From assembly GCF_000993785.3 (NCBI RefSeq), contig NZ_CP009922.3, positions 5,766,001-5,830,000 on the forward strand: DNA of 64,000 nucleotides. Direction: 5' to 3'. How positions within the stretch are numbered: position 1 is the first letter of the stretch; the number at the start of each line of letters is the position of its first letter. The stretch comes from Streptomyces xiamenensis (GTDB taxonomy: Bacteria > Actinomycetota > Actinomycetes > Streptomycetales > Streptomycetaceae). Positions 1 through 7,978 of this stretch are shown here, piece by piece. Below the pieces are notes generated by a model. The model did not search any database and was not told where the DNA came from. It saw nothing but the letters and a program-made list of their open reading frames with translations. The position numbers and the translations under genes were made by a program.

Positions 1-353
1 CCGAGCGGTTCCTGGCCGCCGCCACCCAGGGCGATCTGGACGGGCTCATGGCGCTGCTGGCCACCGATGTCCAGGTGGTCGGGGACGGCGGTGGCCGGGG
101 CAAGGCCCCGCTGCGGGTGATCACCGACGCCCACAAGGCGGCCCGTTTCCTCACCGGGATCGGCGGACGCCGGCCGGCCGCGTCGCAGGTGCGCTTCGTG
201 GACCTGAACGGCGGCCCGGGGCTGCTGGTCTCCAGCGCCGGCGCGCCGTACGCGGTGTTCCAGCTGGAGGTGGCGGACGGGCTGGTGAGCCGGGTCTATC
301 TCATCTCCAACCCCGACAAGCTGCGGCATCTGGCGGGGATGGCCGGCGACTGA
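1..353 (+). CDS. ECF41-type (SigJ-like) sigma factor, C-terminal part only
   Basis: The reading frame is open from the left edge (codons begin at position 3, E-R-F-L-A-A-A-T-Q-G-D-L) and ends with TGA at 351-353. What remains is the SnoaL-like C-terminal domain fused to ECF41 sigma factors. The family hallmark GDGGG-R-GKAP, the motif A-Y-AVFQLEV-DGLVSRVY and the closing ISNPDKLRHL match the equivalent region of the complete ECF41 protein at 17223-18161. In this family the domain controls sigma activity and contacts core polymerase. The sigma2 and sigma4 regions lie outside the window. ECF41 genes usually sit beside an oxidoreductase or AhpD-like gene. The convergent SDR at 400-1149 could be such a partner, but its upstream region lacks the ECF41 promoter motif. 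Confidence 0.85.
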   Translation, partial: ERFLAAATQGDLDGLMALLATDVQVVGDGGGRGKAPLRVITDAHKAARFLTGIGGRRPAASQVRFVDLNGGPGLLVSSAGAPYAVFQLEVADGLVSRVYLISNPDKLRHLAGMAGD

Positions 354-388
354 ACGGCGATGCGGGCCGGCCCGGCCCGCATCGCCGT
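354..388. terminator. Bidirectional hairpin terminator
   Basis: A perfect inverted repeat with 17-nt arms (354-370 and 372-388) around a single central base starts right after the sigma factor stop codon. It lies between two convergent genes, so it can end transcription from both sides. Confidence 0.75.
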
Positions 389-399
389 GGCCGAGCCGG

Positions 400-1149
400 C
401 TACAGGCCGCCGGAGACCCGCAGCACCGCGCCCGTGGTGTACGAGGCCTCCTCCGACAGCAGCCAGGCGACCGCCCCGGCCACCTCCTCCGGCTGCCCGG
501 GGCGGCGCATCGGCACCCGGTCCTGCTTGCGCCAGGGGCGCTGCGCGTCGCCCATGGCGGCGTGCATGTCGGTCACGATCATCCCCGGCTGCACGGAGTT
601 GACCCGTACGCCGTCGGGGGCCAGCTCCTTGGCGAGGCCGACCGCCAGCGCGTCGACGGCGGCCTTCGTCGCGGCGTAGTGCACGTACTCGCCGGGGCTG
701 CCCAGAGTGGCCGCGCCCGAGGAGATGGTCACGATGGCGCCGCCGGAGCCCTCGTACCGGGTGGACATCTCGCGGGCCGCGCGCCGGGCGCACAGCAGGG
801 TCCCCATGACGTTGACGTCCACCACGCGCCGCATGATGTCGGTACCGGTTTCGGTGAACCGGCCCAGCGGTCCGGTGATCCCGGCGTTGCACACCGTGCC
901 CGTGACCGGGCCGAGGGCGCGGACGGTGGTGTCGAAGAGGTGGTCGACCTGGTCGGCGTCGCTGGTGTCCACCTGGACGGTGACGGCCTGTCCGCCCGCT
1001 TCGCGCACCTTCGCCGCGGTCTCCTCGGCGGCGTCGGTGTCGCGTTCGTAGCCGATGGCGAGGTGGTGCCCGGCCCGGGCGAGGCGCACGGCGATGGCGG
1101 CACCGATACCCCGGCTGCCTCCTGTGACCACAGTGACGTGCTGTTTCAT
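400..1149 (-). CDS. SDR-family NAD(P)-dependent oxidoreductase
   Basis: This 249-residue protein is a classical short-chain dehydrogenase. It has the cofactor-binding TGGSRGIG near residue 10, CNAGITG near 90, the catalytic Ser in VTISSG near 145, and the YAATK catalytic Tyr/Lys pair near 160. The C-terminal DVxG motif region (TTGAVLRVSGGL) is also typical of 3-oxoacyl-ACP-reductase-like SDRs. The substrate cannot be read from sequence. The ATG has no Shine-Dalgarno sequence. A TAGAGT hexamer (1161-1156) ends 6 nt before it, so the transcript is probably leaderless. The gene is divergent from the GntR gene at 1280 and shares its operator region. Confidence 0.9.
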   Translation of the reverse strand: MKQHVTVVTGGSRGIGAAIAVRLARAGHHLAIGYERDTDAAEETAAKVREAGGQAVTVQVDTSDADQVDHLFDTTVRALGPVTGTVCNAGITGPLGRFTETGTDIMRRVVDVNVMGTLLCARRAAREMSTRYEGSGGAIVTISSGAATLGSPGEYVHYAATKAAVDALAVGLAKELAPDGVRVNSVQPGMIVTDMHAAMGDAQRPWRKQDRVPMRRPGQPEEVAGAVAWLLSEEASYTTGAVLRVSGGL

Positions 1150-1193
1150 GACACGACTCTATCGAGGTACCTCGGTACCGGTGTCGGGATTGA

Positions 1194-1228
1194 TTGGTCT
1201 TGACCAAGCCGCCGGGCCGCCCTAGGGT
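1194..1228 (+). promoter_or_regulatory. GntR promoter with overlapping dre-like operator
   Basis: The perfect palindrome TTGGTCTTGACCAA (1194-1207) resembles the DasR/HutC-type operator core TGGTCTAGACCA. It overlaps the -35 box TTGACC (1200-1205) of a promoter with a 17-nt spacer and -10 TAGGGT (1223-1228) reading into the GntR gene at 1280. This geometry suggests autorepression. A second palindrome, CGAGGTACCTCG (1163-1174), lies just upstream of the SDR -10 box and may be a separate operator. Confidence 0.7.
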
Positions 1229-1279
1229 CCGCCATATACGCAACAACCTTTCATAATCGCGGGTTTCGGGGAGGCAGCG

Positions 1280-2014
1280 GTGGAAACGACGCAACGGGAG
1301 CGCGAGCCGGAGCCCAAGTACTGGCACCTGCGCACCCTGCTGTCCAAGGCCCTGGACACCGAGTTCTCGGTGGGCGAGATCCTGCCCAACGAGCGCGAGC
1401 TGGCCGCCCGCTTCGGCGTCGCCCGGGCCACCCTGCGCCAGGCTCTGGAACAACTGGAGCTCGAAGGCCGCCTCCAGCGCCGCCGCGGGGTGGGCACCAC
1501 CGTCGCGCCGCCCCGCGTCGGGGTGGACCTCAGCCCCTCCCAGCACTCCTGGCCCGGCTGGTCCGGCGACCCGTGGACCGCCACCGCCGCGGCCCCCGCA
1601 CCGCCGCCGCCCGCCGTGGCCCGGCTGCTGGACGTCCGGGCCGGCGAACCCGTCGAGGTCATCCACCGCACCCTGATGACCCACGGTCAGCCGGTCGCCA
1701 CCGAGCAGCTGTATGTACCCGGCTCGGGCGAGCCGCGGCTCCCCGCCGCCGAAGGCCCCGAACGGGCCAGGTGGTTGCTGCGCCGGCTCCAGGAGACCGA
1801 CGCCTCGGGACAGGACCGCACCGTCGAACTCGGCGCTGCGGGCGCCGAGGCGGCCCGCCGCCTGGAACGGCTGCCGGGATCACCGGTCCTGCTGGTCACC
1901 ACCCGCTACTTCGCGGCCGGCCGCACCGCGGCCGTCTCCGTCGCCACCTACCGGGCCGACACCTGCCGGCTCACCTTCGCCGACCAGCCGGCCCTGACCG
2001 CCCTCACCAGCTGA
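1280..2014 (+). CDS. GntR-family regulator, HutC subfamily (wHTH + UTRA)
   Basis: This 244-residue repressor has a winged HTH at residues about 13-80 (LPNERELAARFGVARATLRQALEQLELEGRL, then the wing RRRGVGTTVA). A UTRA-type effector-binding domain follows at about 90-240. Length and layout match DasR-like regulators, which sense phosphorylated sugars or small acids. The effector is unknown. The linker at 95-115 is rich in Ala/Pro. The GTG start has a GGGGAGG ribosome site 6-12 nt upstream. The gene is preceded by an operator-overlapped promoter, so it is probably autoregulated and may also control the divergent SDR. A short hairpin follows the stop. Confidence 0.88.
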   Translation: METTQREREPEPKYWHLRTLLSKALDTEFSVGEILPNERELAARFGVARATLRQALEQLELEGRLQRRRGVGTTVAPPRVGVDLSPSQHSWPGWSGDPWTATAAAPAPPPPAVARLLDVRAGEPVEVIHRTLMTHGQPVATEQLYVPGSGEPRLPAAEGPERARWLLRRLQETDASGQDRTVELGAAGAEAARRLERLPGSPVLLVTTRYFAAGRTAAVSVATYRADTCRLTFADQPALTALTS

Positions 2015-2034
2015 CCCGGCACGGCTGAGCCGGG
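2015..2034. terminator. Short hairpin between convergent GntR and ROK genes
   Basis: CCCGGC (2015-2020) and GCCGGG (2029-2034) can pair directly after the GntR stop. The stem is short (6 bp), so this is a modest terminator candidate. Confidence 0.4.
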
Positions 2035-2061
2035 CGCGGCACCGCCACCGGCGGCGCCGGA

Positions 2062-3252
2062 TCACTCCGGCCGGACGCCGCACTCCGCCGGGCCGCCCGG
2101 CGGGTGCACCGCGAACATCTCCGCCTCCACCCGGTCCAGCGCCATCCGCAGCGCCCCCCAGGCGATCGCCTCCGCGCCCAGCGCCGACGCCGCCACCCGC
2201 GGGGTGCGCAGACAGTACCGGGACAGCTCCCGCGCCAGCGGCTCCACCACCCCGTCCAGCCCCGAGGCCCAGCCGCCCACCACCACCAGCTCGGGATCCA
2301 ACGCCAGCACCAGCGCCGTCACATCGTGGGTCAGCCGCTCCACGTAGCGCTCCACCGCCGCCCCCGCCAGCGCCTCCCCACCCCGCGCCCGCTCGAACAC
2401 CCGTCCCACCGCGGCCTCGTCCAGCGCCGCCAGCGGCCGGCCGTCCGTGGACAGCAGCGACTCGGGCGTCGCCCCCCGCCCCAGCAGATGCAGCGCCCCG
2501 ATCTCCCCGGCCGCCCCGCCGTACCCCCGGTGCACCCGCCCCCCGATCAGCGATCCCGCGCCGGGCGACAGCCCGGCCAGCACCATCACCACATCGTCAC
2601 AGCCCACCGCGGTGCCCCGCCAGCGCTCGCCCACCGCCGCCACGTTCGCGTCGTTCTCCACCACCACCGGCGCCCCGAGCGCCGCCCTCAGCCGCTCCCC
2701 GAGCGCCAGCCCCGTCCACCCCGGCAGCGCCGCGCACAGCCGCACCGAACCGTCGGCCGCCATGATCCCCGGCGAGCCCACCCCCACCGCCCGCACCGAA
2801 TCCCGCGCCACCCCCGACGCCATCAGCGCGGCCCGCGCCGCCCCCTCCACCAGGGCGAGACGCTCGGCGGCCGGTGTCCGCGCAGTCGCCGTCCGCACCG
2901 CCGAGCCCACCCGCCGCCCGGCCAGATCGGACACCAGCACCGCGACCCGCAGCGCCCCTATCTCCACCCCCAGCAGATGACCGGCCTCCGCCCGGAACCG
3001 GAAGCGGCGCGCCGGGCGCCCCACCCGGGGCGCCCGCGTCCCGTCACCGTTCACCGCCGCGGCGGCGTATCCCGCGCCCAGCAGCGACTCCACGACCTGC
3101 TCCACGGTGGGCCGGGACAGCCCGGTGACGGCGGCCAGCTCCGCCAGCGACGGAGACCGCCCCGACTCACCGGCCGCCCGCAGCGCCCGCAGCACCACCG
3201 CGGAGTTGATCCTGCGCAGCAGGGACGGATCCCCGCCCTCCCACGACGTCAG
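2062..3252 (-). CDS. ROK-family transcriptional regulator
   Basis: This is a repressor/ORF/kinase protein of about 396 residues. An N-terminal winged HTH (SLAELAAVTGLSRPTVEQVVESLL) is followed by a sugar-kinase-like ROK domain with VENDANVAAVGE, GAGSLIGGRVHRGYGGAAGEIG and LDPELVVVGG. The zinc-binding Cys cluster of classical NagC/Mlc-type ROK proteins is not evident (GALHLLGRGATPESLL follows instead). The start is uncertain. The frame has no ATG or GTG near the expected N-terminus. CTG at 3252 sits in a CTGA overlap with the purB stop, while a GTG about 18 codons further in would remove the first residues of the conserved LLRRINSAVVLRAL segment. Overlap with purB suggests translational coupling. 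Confidence 0.85.
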   Translation of the reverse strand: MTSWEGGDPSLLRRINSAVVLRALRAAGESGRSPSLAELAAVTGLSRPTVEQVVESLLGAGYAAAAVNGDGTRAPRVGRPARRFRFRAEAGHLLGVEIGALRVAVLVSDLAGRRVGSAVRTATARTPAAERLALVEGAARAALMASGVARDSVRAVGVGSPGIMAADGSVRLCAALPGWTGLALGERLRAALGAPVVVENDANVAAVGERWRGTAVGCDDVVMVLAGLSPGAGSLIGGRVHRGYGGAAGEIGALHLLGRGATPESLLSTDGRPLAALDEAAVGRVFERARGGEALAGAAVERYVERLTHDVTALVLALDPELVVVGGWASGLDGVVEPLARELSRYCLRTPRVAASALGAEAIAWGALRMALDRVEAEMFAVHPPGGPAECGVRPE

Positions 3253-4679
3253 AGAATCGCCCCCGGCGTGTACGTGGCAGCCTTCGGATGCCGCTCGGCC
3301 ACCTCCTCCACGGCCGCCACCACGGCGGCCACCTGCTCCCCGGCCGCGCCCGTGAACGACAGCCGGTCCGCCATCAGCGCCGCCAGCTCGGCCGCGCCCA
3401 GCGGGATACGGTCGTCCGCCGCCAGCCGCTCCAGCAGCTCGTTGCGCTCGCCGCCCTCCCGCAGCCGCAGCGCGGACGCCACCGCGTGCTCCTTGATCAC
3501 CTCGTGCGCCGTCTCGCGGCCCACCCCGGCGCGCACCGCCGCCATCAGCACCTTGGTGGTCGCCAGGAACGGCAGGAAACGGTCCAGCTCCCGGGCCACC
3601 ACCGGCTCGAACGCCCCGAACTCGTCCAGCACCGTCAAAAACGTCTCCACCAGCCCGTCGAAGGCGAAGAACGCGTCCGGCAGCGCCACCCGGCGCACCA
3701 CCGAGCACGAGACATCGCCCTCGTTCCACTGGTCGCCCGCCAGCTCGCCCACCATCGAGGCGTGGCCGCGCAGGATCACCGCGAGCCCGTTCACCCGCTC
3801 GCACGAGCGCGTGTTCATCTTGTGCGGCATCGCCGAGGAGCCCACCTGCCCCGGCTGGAAGCCCTCGGTCACCAGCTCCTGCCCGGCCATCAGCCGGATC
3901 GTCTTCGCCAGCGAGGACGGCGCCGCGGCCAACTGGACCAGCGCCGAGACCACCTCGTAGTCCAGCGAGCGCGGGTACACCTGGCCGACCGAGGTCAGCG
4001 CCCGGGCGAAGCCCAGGTGCCCGGCGATCCGCGCCTCCAGATCCGCCAGCCGCGCCGGATCGCCACCGAGGAGGTCCAGCATGTCCTGGGAGGTGCCCAC
4101 CGGGCCCTTGATGCCGCGCAGCGGGTAGCGGGCCAGCAGCTCCTCCACCCGGCCGAACGCCACCAGCAGCTCGTCGGCTCCCGTCGCGAAGCGCTTGCCC
4201 AGCGTGGTCGCCTGCGCCGCCACATTGTGCGAACGCCCCGCCATCACCAGGCCGCCGTACTCGCCCGCCAGCCGGCCGAGCCGCGCCAGCAGCGCCACCG
4301 TACGGTCGCGCACCAGCTCCAGCGAGAGCCGGATCTGCAACTGCTCCACGTTCTCGGTCAGATCCCGCGAGGTCATGCCCTTGTGGATCTGCTCGTGCCC
4401 GGCGAGCGCGTTGAACTCCTCGATCCGCGCCTTCACATCGTGCCGCGTCACCCGCTCACGCTCGGCGATCGACGCCAGGTCCACCCGCTCCAGGACGCGC
4501 TCGTAGTCGGCGAGCGCCTCGTCGGGGACGGCCACGCCCAGATCCCGCTGGGCGCGCAGGACCGCCAGCCACAGGCGGCGCTCCAGCACCACCTTGTACT
4601 CGGGGGACCACAGCCGGGCCAGCTCCGCCGAGGCGTAGCGGCCGGCCAGGACATTCGGAATGCGGGGCTTGTCTGTCAC
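3249..4679 (-). CDS. purB: Adenylosuccinate lyase
   Basis: PurB cleaves succinyl-AICAR and adenylosuccinate, releasing fumarate in purine synthesis and AMP formation in the cytoplasm. The 476-residue protein carries the fumarase/aspartase superfamily signature SSAMPHKMN with its catalytic loop serines, plus HEQIHKGMTSRDLTEN and GRSHNVAAQATT with the conserved catalytic histidines. The long open frame continues upstream to 5165, but the GTG at 4679 begins the family N-terminus (TDKPRIPNVLAGRYAS), and upstream residues overlap the SGNH hydrolase gene. It is probably cotranscribed with the ROK gene, whose start overlaps its stop. This is the clearest housekeeping gene in the first third of the window. 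Confidence 0.97.
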   Translation of the reverse strand: MTDKPRIPNVLAGRYASAELARLWSPEYKVVLERRLWLAVLRAQRDLGVAVPDEALADYERVLERVDLASIAERERVTRHDVKARIEEFNALAGHEQIHKGMTSRDLTENVEQLQIRLSLELVRDRTVALLARLGRLAGEYGGLVMAGRSHNVAAQATTLGKRFATGADELLVAFGRVEELLARYPLRGIKGPVGTSQDMLDLLGGDPARLADLEARIAGHLGFARALTSVGQVYPRSLDYEVVSALVQLAAAPSSLAKTIRLMAGQELVTEGFQPGQVGSSAMPHKMNTRSCERVNGLAVILRGHASMVGELAGDQWNEGDVSCSVVRRVALPDAFFAFDGLVETFLTVLDEFGAFEPVVARELDRFLPFLATTKVLMAAVRAGVGRETAHEVIKEHAVASALRLREGGERNELLERLAADDRIPLGAAELAALMADRLSFTGAAGEQVAAVVAAVEEVAERHPKAATYTPGAIL

Positions 4680-4690
4680 GTCACCGGATT

Positions 4691-5491
4691 CTACGGCGGG
4701 CTCAGCTCGGGTCGCTTCGGCGCCCGCCCGTCGCCCGAGGAGCGGCCCGTCAGCCGCCGCCCGATCCACGGCAGCAGATGCTCCCGGGCGAACCGCACGT
4801 TCGTCCCGACCCGCTGTCCGAAGCCGACCGGGGTGGGGGGCGGCAGCGGAGCGTCCCAGTCGAAGGAGGCCGGGTGGCCGAGCCGCTGCCACACCGCCTC
4901 CGCGACCCGGCGGTGCCCCTCCGTCGTCAGATGCAGCCGGTCGTCCGCCCACATCCGCGGGTCGCCCAGCGCCCGCGAGGCGTACAGATCGGCCACCACC
5001 ACGCCCTCGTGCCGGGCGGCGAGCGTGTCGATGTGCGCGTACAGCTCCTCCATCCGCCCCCGGTAGCGCTCCAGCACCGGGCCCGTGCGGCCGGGGGAGC
5101 GCATCAGCAGCAGCGTCCGGCAGGACGGCGCCAGCCGTTCCACCGCCTCCTCCAGCAGCCCGCACACCCGCGGCAGGTCGCAGCGGGGTCGCAGCACGTC
5201 GTTCAGGCCGCCGACCAGCGTGACCAGATCCGCGTCCATCGCGGCCGCGAGGGGCACCTGGTCGGAGGTGATCTGCGCGATCAGCTTGCCGCGCACGGCG
5301 AGGTTCGCGTACCGGAAACCGGGCGCGTGCCCGGCCAGCCGGTCCGCCAGCACATCGGCCCAGCCCCGGTACGAGCCGTCGGGCAGCGCGTCCGACATGC
5401 CCTCGGTGAAGGAGTCCCCCACCGCGACAAAGCTGCGGACCGGCTCCGCGCCTTCCTGTCCCCGGTCCCTCTCCAGTTCCATGGCATTCAC
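4691..5491 (-). CDS. SGNH/GDSL-family hydrolase
   Basis: This 266-residue protein has the SGNH blocks in order: GDSFTEG (block I, nucleophile Ser) near residue 27, the Gly-containing AVRGK of block II near 65, GGLND (block III) near 93, and DRLHLTTEGH (block V, catalytic Asp/His) near 185. No signal peptide is visible, so it is probably an intracellular esterase or lipase of unknown substrate. The GTG at 5491 and an ATG three codons later are both possible starts. It ends 11 bp before the purB start, so the two are likely cotranscribed. Confidence 0.88.
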   Translation of the reverse strand: MNAMELERDRGQEGAEPVRSFVAVGDSFTEGMSDALPDGSYRGWADVLADRLAGHAPGFRYANLAVRGKLIAQITSDQVPLAAAMDADLVTLVGGLNDVLRPRCDLPRVCGLLEEAVERLAPSCRTLLLMRSPGRTGPVLERYRGRMEELYAHIDTLAARHEGVVVADLYASRALGDPRMWADDRLHLTTEGHRRVAEAVWQRLGHPASFDWDAPLPPPTPVGFGQRVGTNVRFAREHLLPWIGRRLTGRSSGDGRAPKRPELSPP

Positions 5492-5501
5492 CCGGGCGAT
5501 G

Positions 5502-6542
5502 CTATCGAGACGGCGCGGCCGAGGCGGTCCCGCCCGGTGGGCCCACCAGTTCGCGCAGCACGTCCTCCATCGTCACCACCCCCGTGGGCCGTCCGTCCGC
5601 TCCCATCACGGCCGCCAGATGCGTCGCCCCGCCGCGCATCGCGGTCAGCACCTCGTCCAGCGGGGTGCCCGCGCCCACCCGGGCGATCGGCCGCAGCGCC
5701 GACAGCGTGAAGGGCAGCTGCGGTCGGGCGGCGTTCAGCGCGTCCTTCACATGCAGATAGCCCAGCACGGCGCCGCGCTCGTCAAGCACCGGGAAACGCG
5801 AGAACCCGGTGCGGGCCGACAGCGCCTCCAGCTCGTGCGGGCTGATGCCCACCCGCGCCGTCACCACCGCTCCGCGCGGTCGCATCACCTCGCCCACCGG
5901 GCGCCGCGCCAGCCGCAGCGCGTCGCGCAGCCGCCCGGTGGCCCGCTCGTCCAGGAGCCCGGCCGCCCCCGAGTCGGTGACGATCCGGTCCAGTTCCTCG
6001 TCCGAGAACACCGCGACCACCTCGTCGCGCGGGGTGACCCGCAGCAGCCGCAGTACCGCGCTCGCCAGGTCGTTGATGCCGCGCACCAGGGGCGACAGCG
6101 CCCGGGAGAGCGCCAGCAGCGGAGGGCCGAGCAGCAGCGCGCAGCGCAGCGGGGTGGCCAGCGCGATGTTCTTGGGCACCATCTCGCCCAGCAGCATGTG
6201 CAGATAGGTGGCCACGCTCAGCGCCACCACGAACGCGATGGGATGGGTCGCTCCCTGCGGGACGCCGATCCCGTGCAGCAGCGGCTCCAGCAGATGCGCT
6301 ATCGCCGGCTCGGCGACGATGCCCAGCACCAGGGTGGTCAGGGTGATGCCCAGTTGGGCGGTGGCCATCAGCAGCGAGAGGTGTTCCAGCGCCACCAGGA
6401 CCCGGCGGGCACGCGCGTCGCCCTGCGCGGCGAGCGGGTCGATCTGGCTGCGGCGCACCGAGATCAGACAGAACTCCCCGAACACGAAGAACGCGTTGAG
6501 GGCGATCATCAGCAGCCCGGTCAGCAGTTGGAGCGCGATCAC
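5502..6542 (-). CDS. CNNM/HlyC-type membrane protein (DUF21 + CBS pair)
   Basis: This 346-residue protein begins with a DUF21/CNNM transmembrane domain (hydrophobic segments near residues 3-25, 60-80, 95-115 and 125-145, with FVFGEFCLISVRRS and GEMVPKN). A CBS pair follows at about 200-330 (SRFPVLDERGAVLGYLHVKDAL, VVTMEDVLRELVG). There is no CorC_HlyC C-terminal domain, so it is the short partner of the pair. CNNM/CorB-type proteins are linked to Mg2+ or divalent-cation transport; older annotations say hemolysin. Its GTG start overlaps the stop of the upstream partner in GTGA, showing translational coupling. Confidence 0.9.
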   Translation of the reverse strand: MIALQLLTGLLMIALNAFFVFGEFCLISVRRSQIDPLAAQGDARARRVLVALEHLSLLMATAQLGITLTTLVLGIVAEPAIAHLLEPLLHGIGVPQGATHPIAFVVALSVATYLHMLLGEMVPKNIALATPLRCALLLGPPLLALSRALSPLVRGINDLASAVLRLLRVTPRDEVVAVFSDEELDRIVTDSGAAGLLDERATGRLRDALRLARRPVGEVMRPRGAVVTARVGISPHELEALSARTGFSRFPVLDERGAVLGYLHVKDALNAARPQLPFTLSALRPIARVGAGTPLDEVLTAMRGGATHLAAVMGADGRPTGVVTMEDVLRELVGPPGGTASAAPSR

Positions 6543-7848
6543 CGTGCCTCCTTCGGGGACGGTACGGGAGCGGTCAGCCGCACCCGGACGACGCGATGGT
6601 GGTCGGTGCGCAGCGCCGCCAGCTCCCAGCCGCCGCTGTCCACCCGGTCACCCGGGGCGGGGATGCGCCCCAGCTCGGTGGCGATGAACCCGGCGAGCGT
6701 CTCGTACGGCCCCTCGGGCAACTGGAGCCCGATGACCTGGAGCTGATCGCGGCGCACCGCGCCGTCCGCCTCGTACACGCCGGGGCCCAGTGGCAGCAGA
6801 TCGGGTGCCTGGCGCGGATCGTGCTCGTCGCGGACGCTGCCGACGATCTCCTCGATGATGTCCTCGAAGGTGAGCACCCCCGCGGTGCCGCCGTACTCGT
6901 CGATGACCACCGCCATCGGACGTTCGTCCGACAGCTCCTCCAGCAGCCGGTCGGCGGGGAAGGTGTCCGGCACCAGGAGGGGTTCGCGCATGAGGTCACG
7001 CACCGGGGTGCGGGCCCAGCGCTCGTCGGGCACCGCGAGCACGTCCTTGAGCTGGACGATGCCGCGCACCGCGTCCAGGCCGCCCTCGCACACGGGGAAC
7101 CGGGACAGTCCGGTGGCGCGGATGGCGTCGGCGACGTCCTGGAGCGTGGCGTCGGTCTCCAGGGCGGCGACCCGCACCCGGGGGGTCATGATCGACTGCG
7201 CGGTCAGCCCGGACAGCTGGATCGAGCGGACGAACAGCTCGGCCGTGTCGGCGGCCAGCGTGCCCTCCTCGGCGGAGTGCCGGGCCACGGCGACCAGTTC
7301 CTGGGGGAACGTGCCGACGCCAGCTCCTCGGTGGGCTCCAGCCCGAGCCGGTGCAGCACGCGGTTGGCGGTGTTGTTCAGATGCCGGATGAAGGGCCGGA
7401 AGGCGGTGGAGAACCCGCGCTGGAGCGGAGCCACCCGCCGGGCGACGGCCAGCGGGGAGGAGATCGCCCAGTTCTTGGGGACCAGTTCACCGATGACCAT
7501 GAGGACAACGGTGGACAGGGCGGTGCCCAGCACGAGGGCGACGGTGCCCACGGCGGATCCGGGCAGCCCGGCCGCGCGCAGCGGGCCCGCCAGCAGTGCG
7601 GCCGTGGAGGACTCGGCGAGCATGCCGATCACCAAACTGGTGAGGGTGATGCCCAGCTGGGCCCCGGAGAGCTGGAAGGTGAGCGACCGTACGGCGCTGA
7701 GCGCGCCGGGCGCGCCGGGCAGGCCGCGCTCGGCGGCCTCCTCCAGGACCGACCGTTCCACGGTCGTCAAGGAGAACTCGGCGGCCACGAACACCCCGCA
7801 GGCCACGGTGAGCAGAAGGGCCACGCACAGCAGCAGAACCTCGATCAC
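6539..7848 (-). pseudogene. CNNM/HlyC-type protein (DUF21 + CBS + CorC_HlyC), frameshifted
   Basis: Two frames join to make one protein of about 436 residues. The N-terminal half (GTG at 7848, VIEVLLLCVALLLTVACGVF, then DUF21 with GELVPKNWAI) runs in frame to about 7308. The C-terminal half (ARHSAEEGTLAADTAELFV, CBS pair with VVIDEYGGTAGVLTFEDIIE, and a CorC_HlyC domain) runs in another frame to the stop at 6539. They meet at a run of five G (7303-7307, C on the coding strand). A sixth base would restore SPQELVAVARHS. This is either a genuine single-base deletion or a homopolymer sequencing error. The C-terminal half keeps every family motif, so decay would be very recent. Its partner at 5502 is intact. 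Confidence 0.85.
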
Positions 7849-7965
7849 GACACCACCGTCCTGACGGAAGCGGACATAGCGCCCCACTGTACGAGCAGGG
7901 CGCGGAAGGCGCGGGGAGGAGAGGCACACCCGCGCCGGGGAACGGGCCTGCGGCGCGGCGGGGGA

Positions 7966-7978
7966 TAAGGTTGCGGTC
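7966..7978 (+). promoter_or_regulatory. Possible leaderless start context of tap
   Basis: TAAGGT at 7966-7971 ends 7 nt before the tap ATG (7979). The overlapping GGGGATAAGG could instead act as a ribosome site. No convincing -35 box is visible. Confidence 0.35.

Noticed and set aside
3805..5165. Extension of the purB frame past 4679
   Set aside because: The residues upstream of GTG 4679 are antisense-like composition and overlap the SGNH hydrolase gene.
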